Source of the DNA: an uncultured Collinsella sp.
GTDB lineage: Bacteria > Actinomycetota > Coriobacteriia > Coriobacteriales > Coriobacteriaceae
NCBI GenBank assembly: GCA_902470365.1
Contig: CABRFZ010000052.1
Location: forward strand, 1-6,392
Length of the DNA: 6,392 bases
Reading direction: 5' to 3'
The notes below the pieces were generated by a model. It was given only the letters and a program-made list of their open reading frames with translations, searched no databases and was not told where the DNA came from. Below are positions 1 to 5,587 of the stretch, piece after piece. The position numbers were made by a program, and so were the translations under genes. Within the stretch, counting starts at the first letter, position 1, and the number at the start of each line of letters is the position of its first letter.

Positions 1-589
1 CCAGGCGGCCGAGCATGGCGAAGCCCATGGCAGGCAGGATGTTGGCGGCAACGCCAAAGCCAGCAAGGACAAAGGGCGGGATGAAGTCGAGCAGGCCCTG
101 GATGGCGTCAGCACCCAGATAGAACGACAGCGAGCACAGCAGGAACGCCATGATGATACCGGTCAAACCGATCAGGAAGTGCATCGCATAGACACCCTTA
201 AGGTTGCCCTGGCCGGAGTAGACATCAGCGCGGTCGACCAGGATCGGCAGGGCGGCGTTAAGGATGTTCTTGATGGCAAGGCACAGCGTGGCGATGGGCA
301 TGGCAAGCGCGATGGCTGCCTCGGTGCTCTGGCCCAGCTGGATAGCGAAGGCGCAGGCGAGCACGCCGCCGATCGTCTCATCAGGCGGCACGTAGGCGCC
401 GATGGAGATCGAGCCCATGAACAGCAGCTCCAGACTCGCACCGATCGCGAGGCCGGACTGCAGGTCCCCCAGCACCAGGCCCACGAGCGGGCACAGGACG
501 ATGGGGCGGAACGCGTAGAGCGTACCGAGCTGGCAGTCGAACTTACCAAATGCGGCGATAAGTCCGATGAGGATTGCTTGGGTAAGCAT
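1..589 (-). CDS. PTS mannose/sorbose-family EIIC permease subunit, 3' end cut by the window edge
   Basis: Membrane channel subunit of a mannose-family phosphotransferase system. It forms the transport path together with EIID and hands the sugar to EIIB for phosphorylation. About 196 codons are present; the family is usually 250-270 residues, so the C-terminal quarter lies beyond the left edge. The protein is very hydrophobic, with likely membrane segments near residues 4-14, 30-42, 47-66, 75-110, 138-158 and 170-190. Family-typical stretches are visible: RPIVLCPLVGLVLGD (28-42), a GASLELLFMG block (50-59) and IGAYVPPDE (63-71). The ATG at 589 is preceded by a purine-rich AAAGGGGG site. A second ATG four bases upstream, in another frame, gives only a short ORF. 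The gene follows EIIB by 58 bases, and EIID should come next outside the window. Family assignment is firm; the substrate is inferred from the neighbours. Confidence 0.93.
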   Translation of the reverse strand, partial: MLTQAILIGLIAAFGKFDCQLGTLYAFRPIVLCPLVGLVLGDLQSGLAIGASLELLFMGSISIGAYVPPDETIGGVLACAFAIQLGQSTEAAIALAMPIATLCLAIKNILNAALPILVDRADVYSGQGNLKGVYAMHFLIGLTGIIMAFLLCSLSFYLGADAIQGLLDFIPPFVLAGFGVAANILPAMGFAMLGRL

Positions 590-616
590 ACATCCCCCTT
601 TCCATATAGGACACTA

Positions 617-636
617 CGAAGAGCTCAGACTCTTCG
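617..636 (-). promoter_or_regulatory. Intercistronic hairpin between EIIB and EIIC
   Basis: A perfect 7-base inverted repeat, CGAAGAG and CTCTTCG, is separated by a 6-base loop. It begins 12 bases after the EIIB stop codon. On the transcribed strand it is not followed by a T-run, so it is not a normal intrinsic terminator. It could be an mRNA processing or stability element that sets the ratio of soluble to membrane PTS subunits. The structure is seen in the sequence; the role is inference. Confidence 0.4.
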
Positions 637-647
637 AAATTGAACGC

Positions 648-1130
648 CTAGAGCACGCTGGCGCAGTCGACCTTGGGGTCATCGGCCAGGGGTCGAATCT
701 CGACCTCAACGCCACGATCCAGCATCTCGCGCACATCGGCTTCCTCGGCCGCGGTCAGGAAGATCTGACGAGAGACCTGACGAGCGTCGGGACGCTTCTC
801 GTCCTTGGGCTTGGTGTTGCCCAGGTTGACCGACTTGATCTGCGGGCAGCCCTCAACAAGCTGCTTTGCCTCAGCGATAGTGGCGACGCAGATGATCATC
901 TTGTACTTGTCGGTCACGCCCGAGTTGATAGCTTCGATTGCATGCTCCATATCTTTGATGACGAGCTTGCAGCCGGCAGGCTTGCCCATCTTGAGCGTCG
1001 TCTTCCACACCGGGTCGTTAGCGACCTTATCGCCCACGCAGAAGATGCAGTTGGAGCCAAGGCCCTGAACCCAGGAAACTGCGACCTGGCCATGAAGCAG
1101 GCGATGGTCAACGCGAAGTAGCTGAATCAT
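648..1130 (-). CDS. PTS mannose/sorbose-family EIIB phosphocarrier subunit
   Basis: Cytosolic EIIB subunit that takes phosphate from EIIA onto a histidine and passes it to the incoming sugar at EIIC/EIID. The N-terminus reads LLRVDHRLLHGQV, the family active-site signature. The phosphorylated histidine should be His13, in the HGQV motif, corresponding to the DRLIHGQV histidine of ManX. A VNLGN stretch (101-105) and the C-terminal GVEVEIRPLADD block (140-151) also fit. Length is 160 residues, normal for a stand-alone EIIB. I chose the ATG at 1130 because the family starts just before this motif and a run of six Gs lies 7 bases upstream. An in-frame TTG at 1145 would add only five residues and would absorb that site. 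The gene follows EIIA by 57 bases and precedes EIIC by 58. Conjugate specificity cannot be read from this subunit. Confidence 0.95.
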   Translation of the reverse strand: MIQLLRVDHRLLHGQVAVSWVQGLGSNCIFCVGDKVANDPVWKTTLKMGKPAGCKLVIKDMEHAIEAINSGVTDKYKMIICVATIAEAKQLVEGCPQIKSVNLGNTKPKDEKRPDARQVSRQIFLTAAEEADVREMLDRGVEVEIRPLADDPKVDCASVL

Positions 1131-1162
1131 AATGTGACCCCCCAAAGGTCTTGTGCCGTCAT
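1127..1162 (-). other. Possible 11-codon leader ORF in the EIIA-EIIB gap
   Basis: An ATG at 1162 opens an 11-codon frame (MTAQDLWGVTL) whose TGA overlaps the EIIB start codon as ATGA. The reading frame passes through the G-run used as the EIIB ribosome site. The ATG sits in the 3-base loop of a small hairpin with arms GCCGT and ACGGC (1155-1167). No convincing ribosome site precedes it. The arrangement would suit translational coupling, but chance is quite possible. Confidence 0.15.
1138..1143 (-). promoter_or_regulatory. Ribosome binding site of EIIB (G-run) that decides the start
   Basis: Six consecutive Gs on the minus strand end 7 bases before the ATG at 1130. This purine run is the only Shine-Dalgarno-like sequence nearby. 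It supports the ATG over the TTG at 1145, whose codon would end inside the run. Confidence 0.55.
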
Positions 1163-1187
1163 ACGGCGTGTCAGTAGTTGCTGCGGA

Positions 1188-1607
1188 TTAGAACTCTTCC
1201 TCCTCCTCGTCATCGACCAAAAGATCGTTGACAAACTTCACGCGCGTATCGTCCGCAGCGACGATGGCGCGAATCGTCTCCTCAACCGGCGCCGACTCGT
1301 CAGAGAACAGCAGCTGGATGAGCAGAGGAAGGTTCATGTTGGTAACGAGGTACGTGCGGGGACGCGTCTGGACGATCTTGGTGAACTCGTTGTTAACGCT
1401 ACCGCCAAAGAGGTCGGTGCAGACAACGACATCATCGTCGGCAGACATGCCTGCCAGCAGTTTTTGGGCCTCCTCGGCCACGTCCATGCGGCCATCGACG
1501 AACATCGAAAGATCGTGGACGTTGTCGCGAGCGCCCGAGAGCAGCTCGACGCTCTCCTTGATGCCGGTGGCGAAGTGCGCATGGCTGGCGATGATGTACT
1601 GTCTCAT
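1188..1607 (-). CDS. PTS mannose/sorbose-family EIIA phosphocarrier subunit
   Basis: Cytosolic EIIA subunit that receives phosphate from HPr and passes it to EIIB. The active histidine should be His9, in the SHAHFATG stretch, aligning with the THGWAAE histidine (His10) of E. coli ManX. The second family signature, TDLFGGSVNN (64-73), matches the DTWGGSPFN loop next to the active site. VTNMNLPLL (88-96) matches the family's GxNLPML strand. Length is 139 residues, the size of a separate EIIA domain rather than a fused EIIAB. The start at 1607 has an AGAGGA site 7 bases upstream. The protein ends in a strongly acidic tail (DDEEEEEF, 132-139), which is unusual beside most EIIA-Man proteins. It is the first PTS gene of the operon, 46 bases after the second SIS gene. 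Confidence 0.94.
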   Translation of the reverse strand: MRQYIIASHAHFATGIKESVELLSGARDNVHDLSMFVDGRMDVAEEAQKLLAGMSADDDVVVCTDLFGGSVNNEFTKIVQTRPRTYLVTNMNLPLLIQLLFSDESAPVEETIRAIVAADDTRVKFVNDLLVDDEEEEEF

Positions 1608-1653
1608 TCTGTGTTCCTCTCAATAGCCCGGCACGTTCCCGCACCCGTTTTCT

Positions 1654-2715
1654 TTAGTAGTCGAACTGGTGATAGTAGCGACGATACTTGAGGTTGTGCT
1701 TGGTGACCGTCTCGTAGTAGCGAGCCAGGCGGTCGGTCACGAGCACCGTCAGAATCCACGGGGAGACGATGACGCGGAACTCGTCGTCAAGGCCGGGGAT
1801 CGCGAACTCGGCGGTGTCGATGATGTTGATGTCGGTGTCGCCGGTCACGCCGCGGTTGAGGAAGGCGCGGACGCGCTCGTCGAGCTTGCGGTTCTCGTCC
1901 TCGCCCATGAACAGGAACACGGGGACGCCGGGCTCCACGAGCTCGAGGGTGCCGTGGAAGAAGTCGGCCGAGGTGATGTAGCGGGTGCGCTTCCACTGCA
2001 TCTCCTCGAGGATGCACATCGAGAACAGGATGGTCTCGCCCCACAGGGCGCCGGAGCCGATGAACATGGTGTAGGGGGCCAGGGCGTACTTCTTGGCGAG
2101 CTCCTCGGCGCGCGGCTCGAAGCGCTTGCGGATATCGAGCATGTCCTTCCAGATGTCCTTGGTCTGCTCGATAAACAGATCGAACTTGGGGAAGCAGCCG
2201 CGGCGGTTGAGCAGGCGCAGGCCGAAGCAGTCGGCGAGGTAGTAGCCCATCTCGCAGCCGCCGTTACCGTGATCGGAAGCCATCTTGACGCAGTTCTCGG
2301 CGCCGACAGCCTGGCCGATGGGGCCCTCGGGCTTGGTCATGGCGTAGACGCGAATGCCCTTTTCCTTCATCTTCTTGACGGCCTCGAGGACCTCGGGGGT
2401 GGTGCCGGACTCGGAGGCGGTGAGCACGACGGACTTCTCGGTCATGCGCTTGTGGCCCATGGCGTTCCACTCGGCGGCGTGGATCAGGTAGACCTCGAGG
2501 TCGCGGTCGCCGAACTTGTTCATGAGGTACTCGAGCTGCATGAGCTCGTCCCAGGTGCCGCCGACGCCCATCAGGAACACGGCGTCGTAGCCCTCGTCGG
2601 CGACCTTGTCGGCGAGCTCGATCATCTTCTTGCCGGTCTCATAGACGTTCTTGCCGTCCTCGAGATAGCCCTCCTGGTCGAAATGCATGATCTCGATCTT
2701 CTCGGTTTCCTTCAT
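1654..2715 (-). CDS. SIS-domain deglycase resembling fructoselysine-6-phosphate deglycase (FrlB/GfrF-like)
   Basis: Predicted cytosolic enzyme that cleaves a 6-phosphorylated fructosamine, such as fructoselysine 6-phosphate, to glucose 6-phosphate and the free amino acid. It is 353 residues, close to the roughly 340 of E. coli FrlB, and holds two SIS domains. The first has GVGGTWDE (50-57) and SESGTTPE (101-108). The second has GSGALWGE (220-227) and FFHGTLELVEPGVP (252-265), very close to the FRHGPLEIVEPGVP of FrlB. The end, YRRYYHQFDY, also resembles FrlB's RRYYGGLVEY. Glu238 and His254 are 16 residues apart, the spacing of the catalytic Glu/His pair in GlmS and in the FraB/FrlB deglycases. 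The ATG at 2715 has an AAAGGAG site 6 bases away. A longer in-frame reading to 2790 would run into the upstream gene and has unlikely N-terminal sequence. Codon third positions are almost all G or C, more so than in the other genes here. Family is firm; the exact substrate is inferred. Confidence 0.85.
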   Translation of the reverse strand: MKETEKIEIMHFDQEGYLEDGKNVYETGKKMIELADKVADEGYDAVFLMGVGGTWDELMQLEYLMNKFGDRDLEVYLIHAAEWNAMGHKRMTEKSVVLTASESGTTPEVLEAVKKMKEKGIRVYAMTKPEGPIGQAVGAENCVKMASDHGNGGCEMGYYLADCFGLRLLNRRGCFPKFDLFIEQTKDIWKDMLDIRKRFEPRAEELAKKYALAPYTMFIGSGALWGETILFSMCILEEMQWKRTRYITSADFFHGTLELVEPGVPVFLFMGEDENRKLDERVRAFLNRGVTGDTDINIIDTAEFAIPGLDDEFRVIVSPWILTVLVTDRLARYYETVTKHNLKYRRYYHQFDY

Positions 2716-2721
2716 TTGTCT

Positions 2722-2728
2722 CTCCTTT
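2722..2728 (-). promoter_or_regulatory. Strong ribosome binding site of the FrlB-like gene
   Basis: AAAGGAG on the minus strand lies 6 bases before the ATG at 2715. It is the best Shine-Dalgarno match in the window. It fixes the start over the upstream in-frame codons, and with the extreme GC3 codon use it suggests high expression. Confidence 0.75.
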
Positions 2729-2751
2729 CTGGGGTTGTCTTCACATCCCCC

Positions 2752-2765
2752 ATGCCAACGGGCAT
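2752..2765 (-). promoter_or_regulatory. Small hairpin between the two SIS genes
   Basis: ATGCC and GGCAT form a 5-base stem around a 4-base loop, 10 bases after the stop codon of the upstream SIS gene. No T-run follows, so termination is unlikely. It may be a minor mRNA structure or chance. Confidence 0.2.
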
Positions 2766-2774
2766 CAAACCCGC

Positions 2775-3890
2775 TTACATTCCGTAACACTCGGCCGCTT
2801 TGGCCTTAAGCGCATTGACTGATTCTTCGTAGCCCTCTGCCTTGACCTCCATTTGCTTGGAGACGGCATCAAGATACGGGTGCACGTCCCATGACTTCAG
2901 ACGCTCGGCGATCATTGCCGCAATCGTCTGGAAGAACACCAAATTGGGAATTGCGCTGAGCAGCGGAGCCACCTGAGGCACCGCAACCTCGTGAGCCTTA
3001 CCCCTGGGATGGGCCGTGAGCAGCACCGTTTTTGTCGTAACGTTCGATAGCGCATCGGCGATATTCGCAAGACGCTCCGACCCCTGCGGATCGTCGACGA
3101 TAAACACCAGATAGCCCGGAACGATCTGCATCTCGGGACCGTGAATGAACTCCTCGCCCTCGTGATGCATGGCAGGAATCTTGATGGTCTCGCTCAGCTT
3201 GAGCGCCGCCTCCTCGGCAACGCCGTAGTTGGGACCGTTGCCGACGACCATGGCGGGCATGTGCTCAGAAAGTTCGAGCATGTGGTCTTGGACATATTCC
3301 TCGGCGGTCTTGCACATCACGGCATTGGCCTGGATGGCCTCGCGCAGGTCGTCAAGACGCTGGGCAACGCCCTTGGCGTCAATCGTTCCGCGCGCCTGAC
3401 CGCCGTAAATACCAAAGAGCACCAGGTACTCAACGAGCACCTCGACGCCCAGAGTCACAAAGTCCACCGACTCGACGCCCACACCGTAGTCAAGAACGAT
3501 GTCAGTGTGCTCCTTGATGGGCGCCTCGACGTTTGCCGTGAGCGCAACTGCAGCCATATCGTGTGCGCGCATGTAATCGAGCGCCGCAATCGTATTGGTC
3601 GAATAGCCACTCTGCGAGACGGCGATGTTGAGCGCATGCTGCGGATAGGTGTGTTCAAAATCGACGAAGGCCTCGGGCGTCACAACGGACACCTGCATTT
3701 GCAGGGCATCTTGCAGGTAATCGCGGGCGCAATCGGCGGCATGGCGCGACGAACCCGAAGCAACGATGCGCAGCGCGTCAAAAGAACCGGACTGGAAAAT
3801 ATCAACGAGCTGCGCTACCAGCTCAGACGAACGCTCGAGGTTCTCCCCCATACGCACATGGGCAAGCTGAACGTAATCGAGCATCTTCAT
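2775..3890 (-). CDS. GlmS-type tandem SIS enzyme, probable second sugar-amine 6-phosphate deglycase (GfrE-like)
   Basis: Predicted cytosolic sugar-phosphate isomerase or deglycase of 371 residues with two SIS domains and no N-terminal glutaminase, so it is not a full GlmS. The first domain shows VASGSSRHAA (43-52) and SQSGYSTNT (92-100). The second shows GNGPNYGVAEEAALKLSE (217-234) and HHEGEEFIHGPEMQIVPG (242-259). Glu234 and His250 keep the 16-residue spacing of E. coli GlmS Glu488/His504. In Salmonella, GfrE (glucoselysine-6-phosphate deglycase) and GfrF form a comparable pair beside a mannose-family PTS, so a GfrE-like role is the best guess. An isomerase acting on an amino sugar phosphate is the main alternative. 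The ATG at 3890 has a GAGGTGA site 4 bases upstream; an in-frame Met lies two codons further in. It is the first gene of the operon, 59 bases before the FrlB-like gene, and uses many A/T-ending codons, unlike that neighbour. Confidence 0.8.
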   Translation of the reverse strand: MKMLDYVQLAHVRMGENLERSSELVAQLVDIFQSGSFDALRIVASGSSRHAADCARDYLQDALQMQVSVVTPEAFVDFEHTYPQHALNIAVSQSGYSTNTIAALDYMRAHDMAAVALTANVEAPIKEHTDIVLDYGVGVESVDFVTLGVEVLVEYLVLFGIYGGQARGTIDAKGVAQRLDDLREAIQANAVMCKTAEEYVQDHMLELSEHMPAMVVGNGPNYGVAEEAALKLSETIKIPAMHHEGEEFIHGPEMQIVPGYLVFIVDDPQGSERLANIADALSNVTTKTVLLTAHPRGKAHEVAVPQVAPLLSAIPNLVFFQTIAAMIAERLKSWDVHPYLDAVSKQMEVKAEGYEESVNALKAKAAECYGM

Positions 3891-3918
3891 CGTCTCACCT
3901 CGTAACAAATCATTAGTA

Positions 3919-3960
3919 TTTGATACCAATCACAGTTACAGGTTACGGCTTTTTGATACC
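3919..3960 (-). repeat. TTTGATACC direct repeats, possible second operator
   Basis: The 9-mer TTTGATACC occurs at 3919-3927 and 3952-3960, with starts 33 bases apart, about three helical turns. The copy nearer the SIS gene is part of an inverted repeat GTAT-TTG-ATAC (3917-3927); the other is only a half site. Same-face spacing is typical of cooperative regulator binding. Both lie just upstream of the first SIS gene. Which regulator would bind, if any, is unknown. Confidence 0.35.
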
Positions 3961-4017
3961 TCTTTGTCGATTAATTTATCCCCATCGGCGAACGGTCGAT
4001 TTTGAGCCCTGTAAGGT

Positions 4018-4027
4018 TGTATATACA
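4018..4027. promoter_or_regulatory. Perfect TGTATATACA palindrome, likely GntR/HutC-type operator
   Basis: This 10-base perfect palindrome contains GTATATAC, which fits the GT-N-TA-N-AC core known for HutC-subfamily GntR operators. It is close to the TTGTATATACAA box of the trehalose regulator TreR. It lies 57 bases after the stop of a GntR/UTRA gene and 128 bases before the SIS-PTS operon. Binding by one of the two adjacent regulators is the obvious inference. Confidence 0.55.
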
Positions 4028-4083
4028 GCTGACCCAACGATCAAAACTGGTTAGTTTCCCAGCCGTTATTCACAAAATACCAG

Positions 4084-4797
4084 CTAGTACGTATAGGTGT
4101 AGCCGCCCGTATCGCCACGATTGAAGGACTTTACATACTCGATAGCCTGACCGCTCGCGTCATAGCTCACGCATTCCAAAAGCAAAACAAGATCGCCCTG
4201 TTCCAGTCCAAGGAGGCCGGCATCTCGTGCGCCCAGCGCTTCGATATCGAGCTTTTCCTGTGCCATGGCTGGCTTTCGGCCCAGCATCTCATAGGTCTCG
4301 TACAAACTGAAGACCGACACGTCAATATCTTCGATGGTTGGGAACAGCAGGCAGGGAATCAGCGCCGTCTCAATCGATACGGGGCTACCGTTTATGCAGT
4401 TCAGGCGTCGAACGGAATAGAGCAGGTCGTCCTCGGCGATGCCAAACAGGTCGGCGTAATATGGCCCCGCATAACGCTTGGAACGCGCGAGAATACGGAC
4501 GGACGGCTCGCCGCCCGAAGCACGGACCGATTCACGGAAACCGACCGTGCGTTCAAAAAAAGCAGGTACTTTCTGCGCCACAAAGGCACCTTTTCCCCGA
4601 ACACGGCGAATCTGCCCGCGCCGAACCAGCTCATCGACAGCGCTTCGGATGGTCAAGCGTGTCGTACCAAATTCCTCGGCGAGGTCTTTTTCGGACGGAA
4701 TCATGGAACCCGTGGGATATATACCGCGCTCGATACGTTCCTCGATGCGGCGTCGAATGCGCATATAAACCGGGGTGGCATCTACTGTTTCAGCCAT
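4084..4797 (-). CDS. GntR-family transcriptional regulator, HutC subfamily (UTRA domain), second of a tandem pair
   Basis: Cytosolic DNA-binding regulator of 237 residues, a typical HutC-type length. Residues 9-74 form the winged helix-turn-helix, with the hallmark PSEKDLAEEFGTTRLTIRSA (34-53) and the wing VRGKGAFVA (66-74). Residues 82-235 form a UTRA ligand-binding domain, with SIETALIPCLLFP (141-153) and the closing AIEYVKSFNRGD (218-229). UTRA domains usually sense a sugar phosphate or a small acid of the regulated pathway. The start at 4797 lies inside the end of the upstream regulator gene (16-base overlap), with AGGTGA a few bases before it, which points to coupled translation. The next gene downstream is the SIS-PTS operon across a 193-base gap with operator-like sequence. 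A role as repressor of that operon, relieved by the phosphorylated substrate, is likely but inferred. Confidence 0.92.
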   Translation of the reverse strand: MAETVDATPVYMRIRRRIEERIERGIYPTGSMIPSEKDLAEEFGTTRLTIRSAVDELVRRGQIRRVRGKGAFVAQKVPAFFERTVGFRESVRASGGEPSVRILARSKRYAGPYYADLFGIAEDDLLYSVRRLNCINGSPVSIETALIPCLLFPTIEDIDVSVFSLYETYEMLGRKPAMAQEKLDIEALGARDAGLLGLEQGDLVLLLECVSYDASGQAIEYVKSFNRGDTGGYTYTY

Positions 4798-5549
4798 TGT
4801 TCACCTGCCACGCTCCTCATGCCGTTCTCTTCGCCGTTATCGGCAAAGCGGAACTTTGTGGGCAAAATCACCGATTTGCAATGCTCCACAAAACGCATGT
4901 CCTTATCAAATTCGATCGAGCTCTCATAGAACACCGGCGTTCCCTCTTCTTGCTGGAGCAGCTCGGCCTCTTCGACGTCCAAACGCGAGATGGAGATATG
5001 CTCACGTCCATGCTCAACACGCACGCCACCTTCTTTGAGCAAGACATCGTAAAGGCTCTCACACTCAAAATCGTGTTCGGGAAGCGATGGGCACAGGGAC
5101 AGGTTAACGTGAGCGGTCTCGATTGACGCCGGCTCGCCCTCAATAAGTCGAACGCGCTGCATGCGGAGCAAGGGAGCGCCTACAGCCACCCCAAGCTTGT
5201 CGGCAAGCGCCTCATCCGCCTCGATGGTCCCGGTGGAAACCAGACGAGAAGAGGGGTGCAGGCCGGCAGTCCGTACAGCATCGGAAAAGTTATACGTTTC
5301 CTGGAAGATGTTCAACGGCTTGGGAGGACACACATACGTACCCGATCCGCGACGGCTCTCGAGCGTTCCACACGAGATGAGCCGCGTGATACCGGCACGC
5401 AACGCCGTACGCGAAACGCCAATCTCTTCGCACAGCACGCGCTCGGCCGGCAGGCGATCGCCGCCGGCAAGCTGATGGTGCTGGATATACCAAAGAATTC
5501 CCTCAACAGCACGATCTTTGGGGGGAATTGCATAAGATTCGCCTGCCAT
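4782..5549 (-). CDS. GntR-family transcriptional regulator, HutC subfamily (UTRA domain), first of a tandem pair
   Basis: DNA-binding regulator of 255 residues. The winged helix-turn-helix covers about residues 9-73, with LPAERVLCEEIGVSRTALRA (33-52) and the wing SRRGSGTYV (65-73). The UTRA domain spans about 84-236, including EPASIETAHVNLSLCPSLPE (139-158) and the closing VEHCKSVILPTKFRF (221-235). It is only distantly similar to the regulator immediately downstream, so the pair is not a recent duplication and the two probably read different operators or ligands. A tail of about 19 residues follows the UTRA domain, and its last codons overlap the start of the next gene. The start at 5549 has GAGGAG 8-10 bases upstream. 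The 38-base gap to the preceding gene has no clear promoter, so it may be read from the promoter near 6120. Ligand unknown. Confidence 0.92.
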   Translation of the reverse strand: MAGESYAIPPKDRAVEGILWYIQHHQLAGGDRLPAERVLCEEIGVSRTALRAGITRLISCGTLESRRGSGTYVCPPKPLNIFQETYNFSDAVRTAGLHPSSRLVSTGTIEADEALADKLGVAVGAPLLRMQRVRLIEGEPASIETAHVNLSLCPSLPEHDFECESLYDVLLKEGGVRVEHGREHISISRLDVEEAELLQQEEGTPVFYESSIEFDKDMRFVEHCKSVILPTKFRFADNGEENGMRSVAGEQWLKQ

Positions 5550-5587
5550 TGCACAGACTCCTCATTCAGAAACGTATGCCGCCAAAA

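Larger units (their letters stand above)
3891..4083 (-). promoter_or_regulatory. Control region of the SIS-PTS operon
   Basis: This 193-base gap between the second GntR gene and the first SIS gene is the longest non-coding stretch in the window and is clearly AT-richer than its surroundings. It is the natural site for the operon promoter. A weak candidate is TTGATC (4044-4039) with TATACA (4023-4018), but the 15-base spacer is short. The -10 would lie inside the TGTATATACA palindrome, so a bound regulator would block it. The leader would then be about 120 bases and would contain both TTTGATACC copies. I found no well-matched alternative promoter. Confidence 0.5.

Noticed and set aside
1669..2787. 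A 372-codon open frame on the plus strand opposite the FrlB-like gene
   Set aside because: It mirrors a gene with almost all G/C third positions, has a low-complexity V/L/G/D/A/H composition, and has no family signature. The minus-strand gene has clear SIS motifs and a strong ribosome site.
2716..2790. N-terminal extension of the FrlB-like protein
   Set aside because: It would overlap the upstream gene, and the added sequence is cysteine- and arginine-rich and unlike the family. The ATG at 2715 has the strong ribosome site.
2775..3890. Calling the first SIS gene glmS
   Set aside because: There is no N-terminal glutaminase domain or catalytic cysteine, and the length is about 60 percent of GlmS; it is a stand-alone tandem SIS enzyme.
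3141..3905. A 254-codon open frame on the plus strand opposite the GlmS-like gene
   Set aside because: It is a shadow of the SIS gene, whose motifs and length are normal; no ribosome site or domain supports the plus-strand frame.
3905..3941. Promoter with TACTAA as -10 immediately upstream of the first SIS gene
   Set aside because: Both boxes match consensus at only three of six positions, and the start site would fall almost on the ribosome binding site.
4041..4062. Terminator after the second GntR gene
   Set aside because: CTGG/CCAG gives only a 4-base stem with an 8-base loop followed by four Ts, too weak to call. Read-through into the SIS-PTS operon therefore cannot be excluded.
4338..5126. 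A 262-codon open frame on the plus strand across the two regulator genes
   Set aside because: Its arginine-, cysteine- and histidine-rich sequence has no recognisable domain, and both GntR genes on the other strand are well supported throughout.
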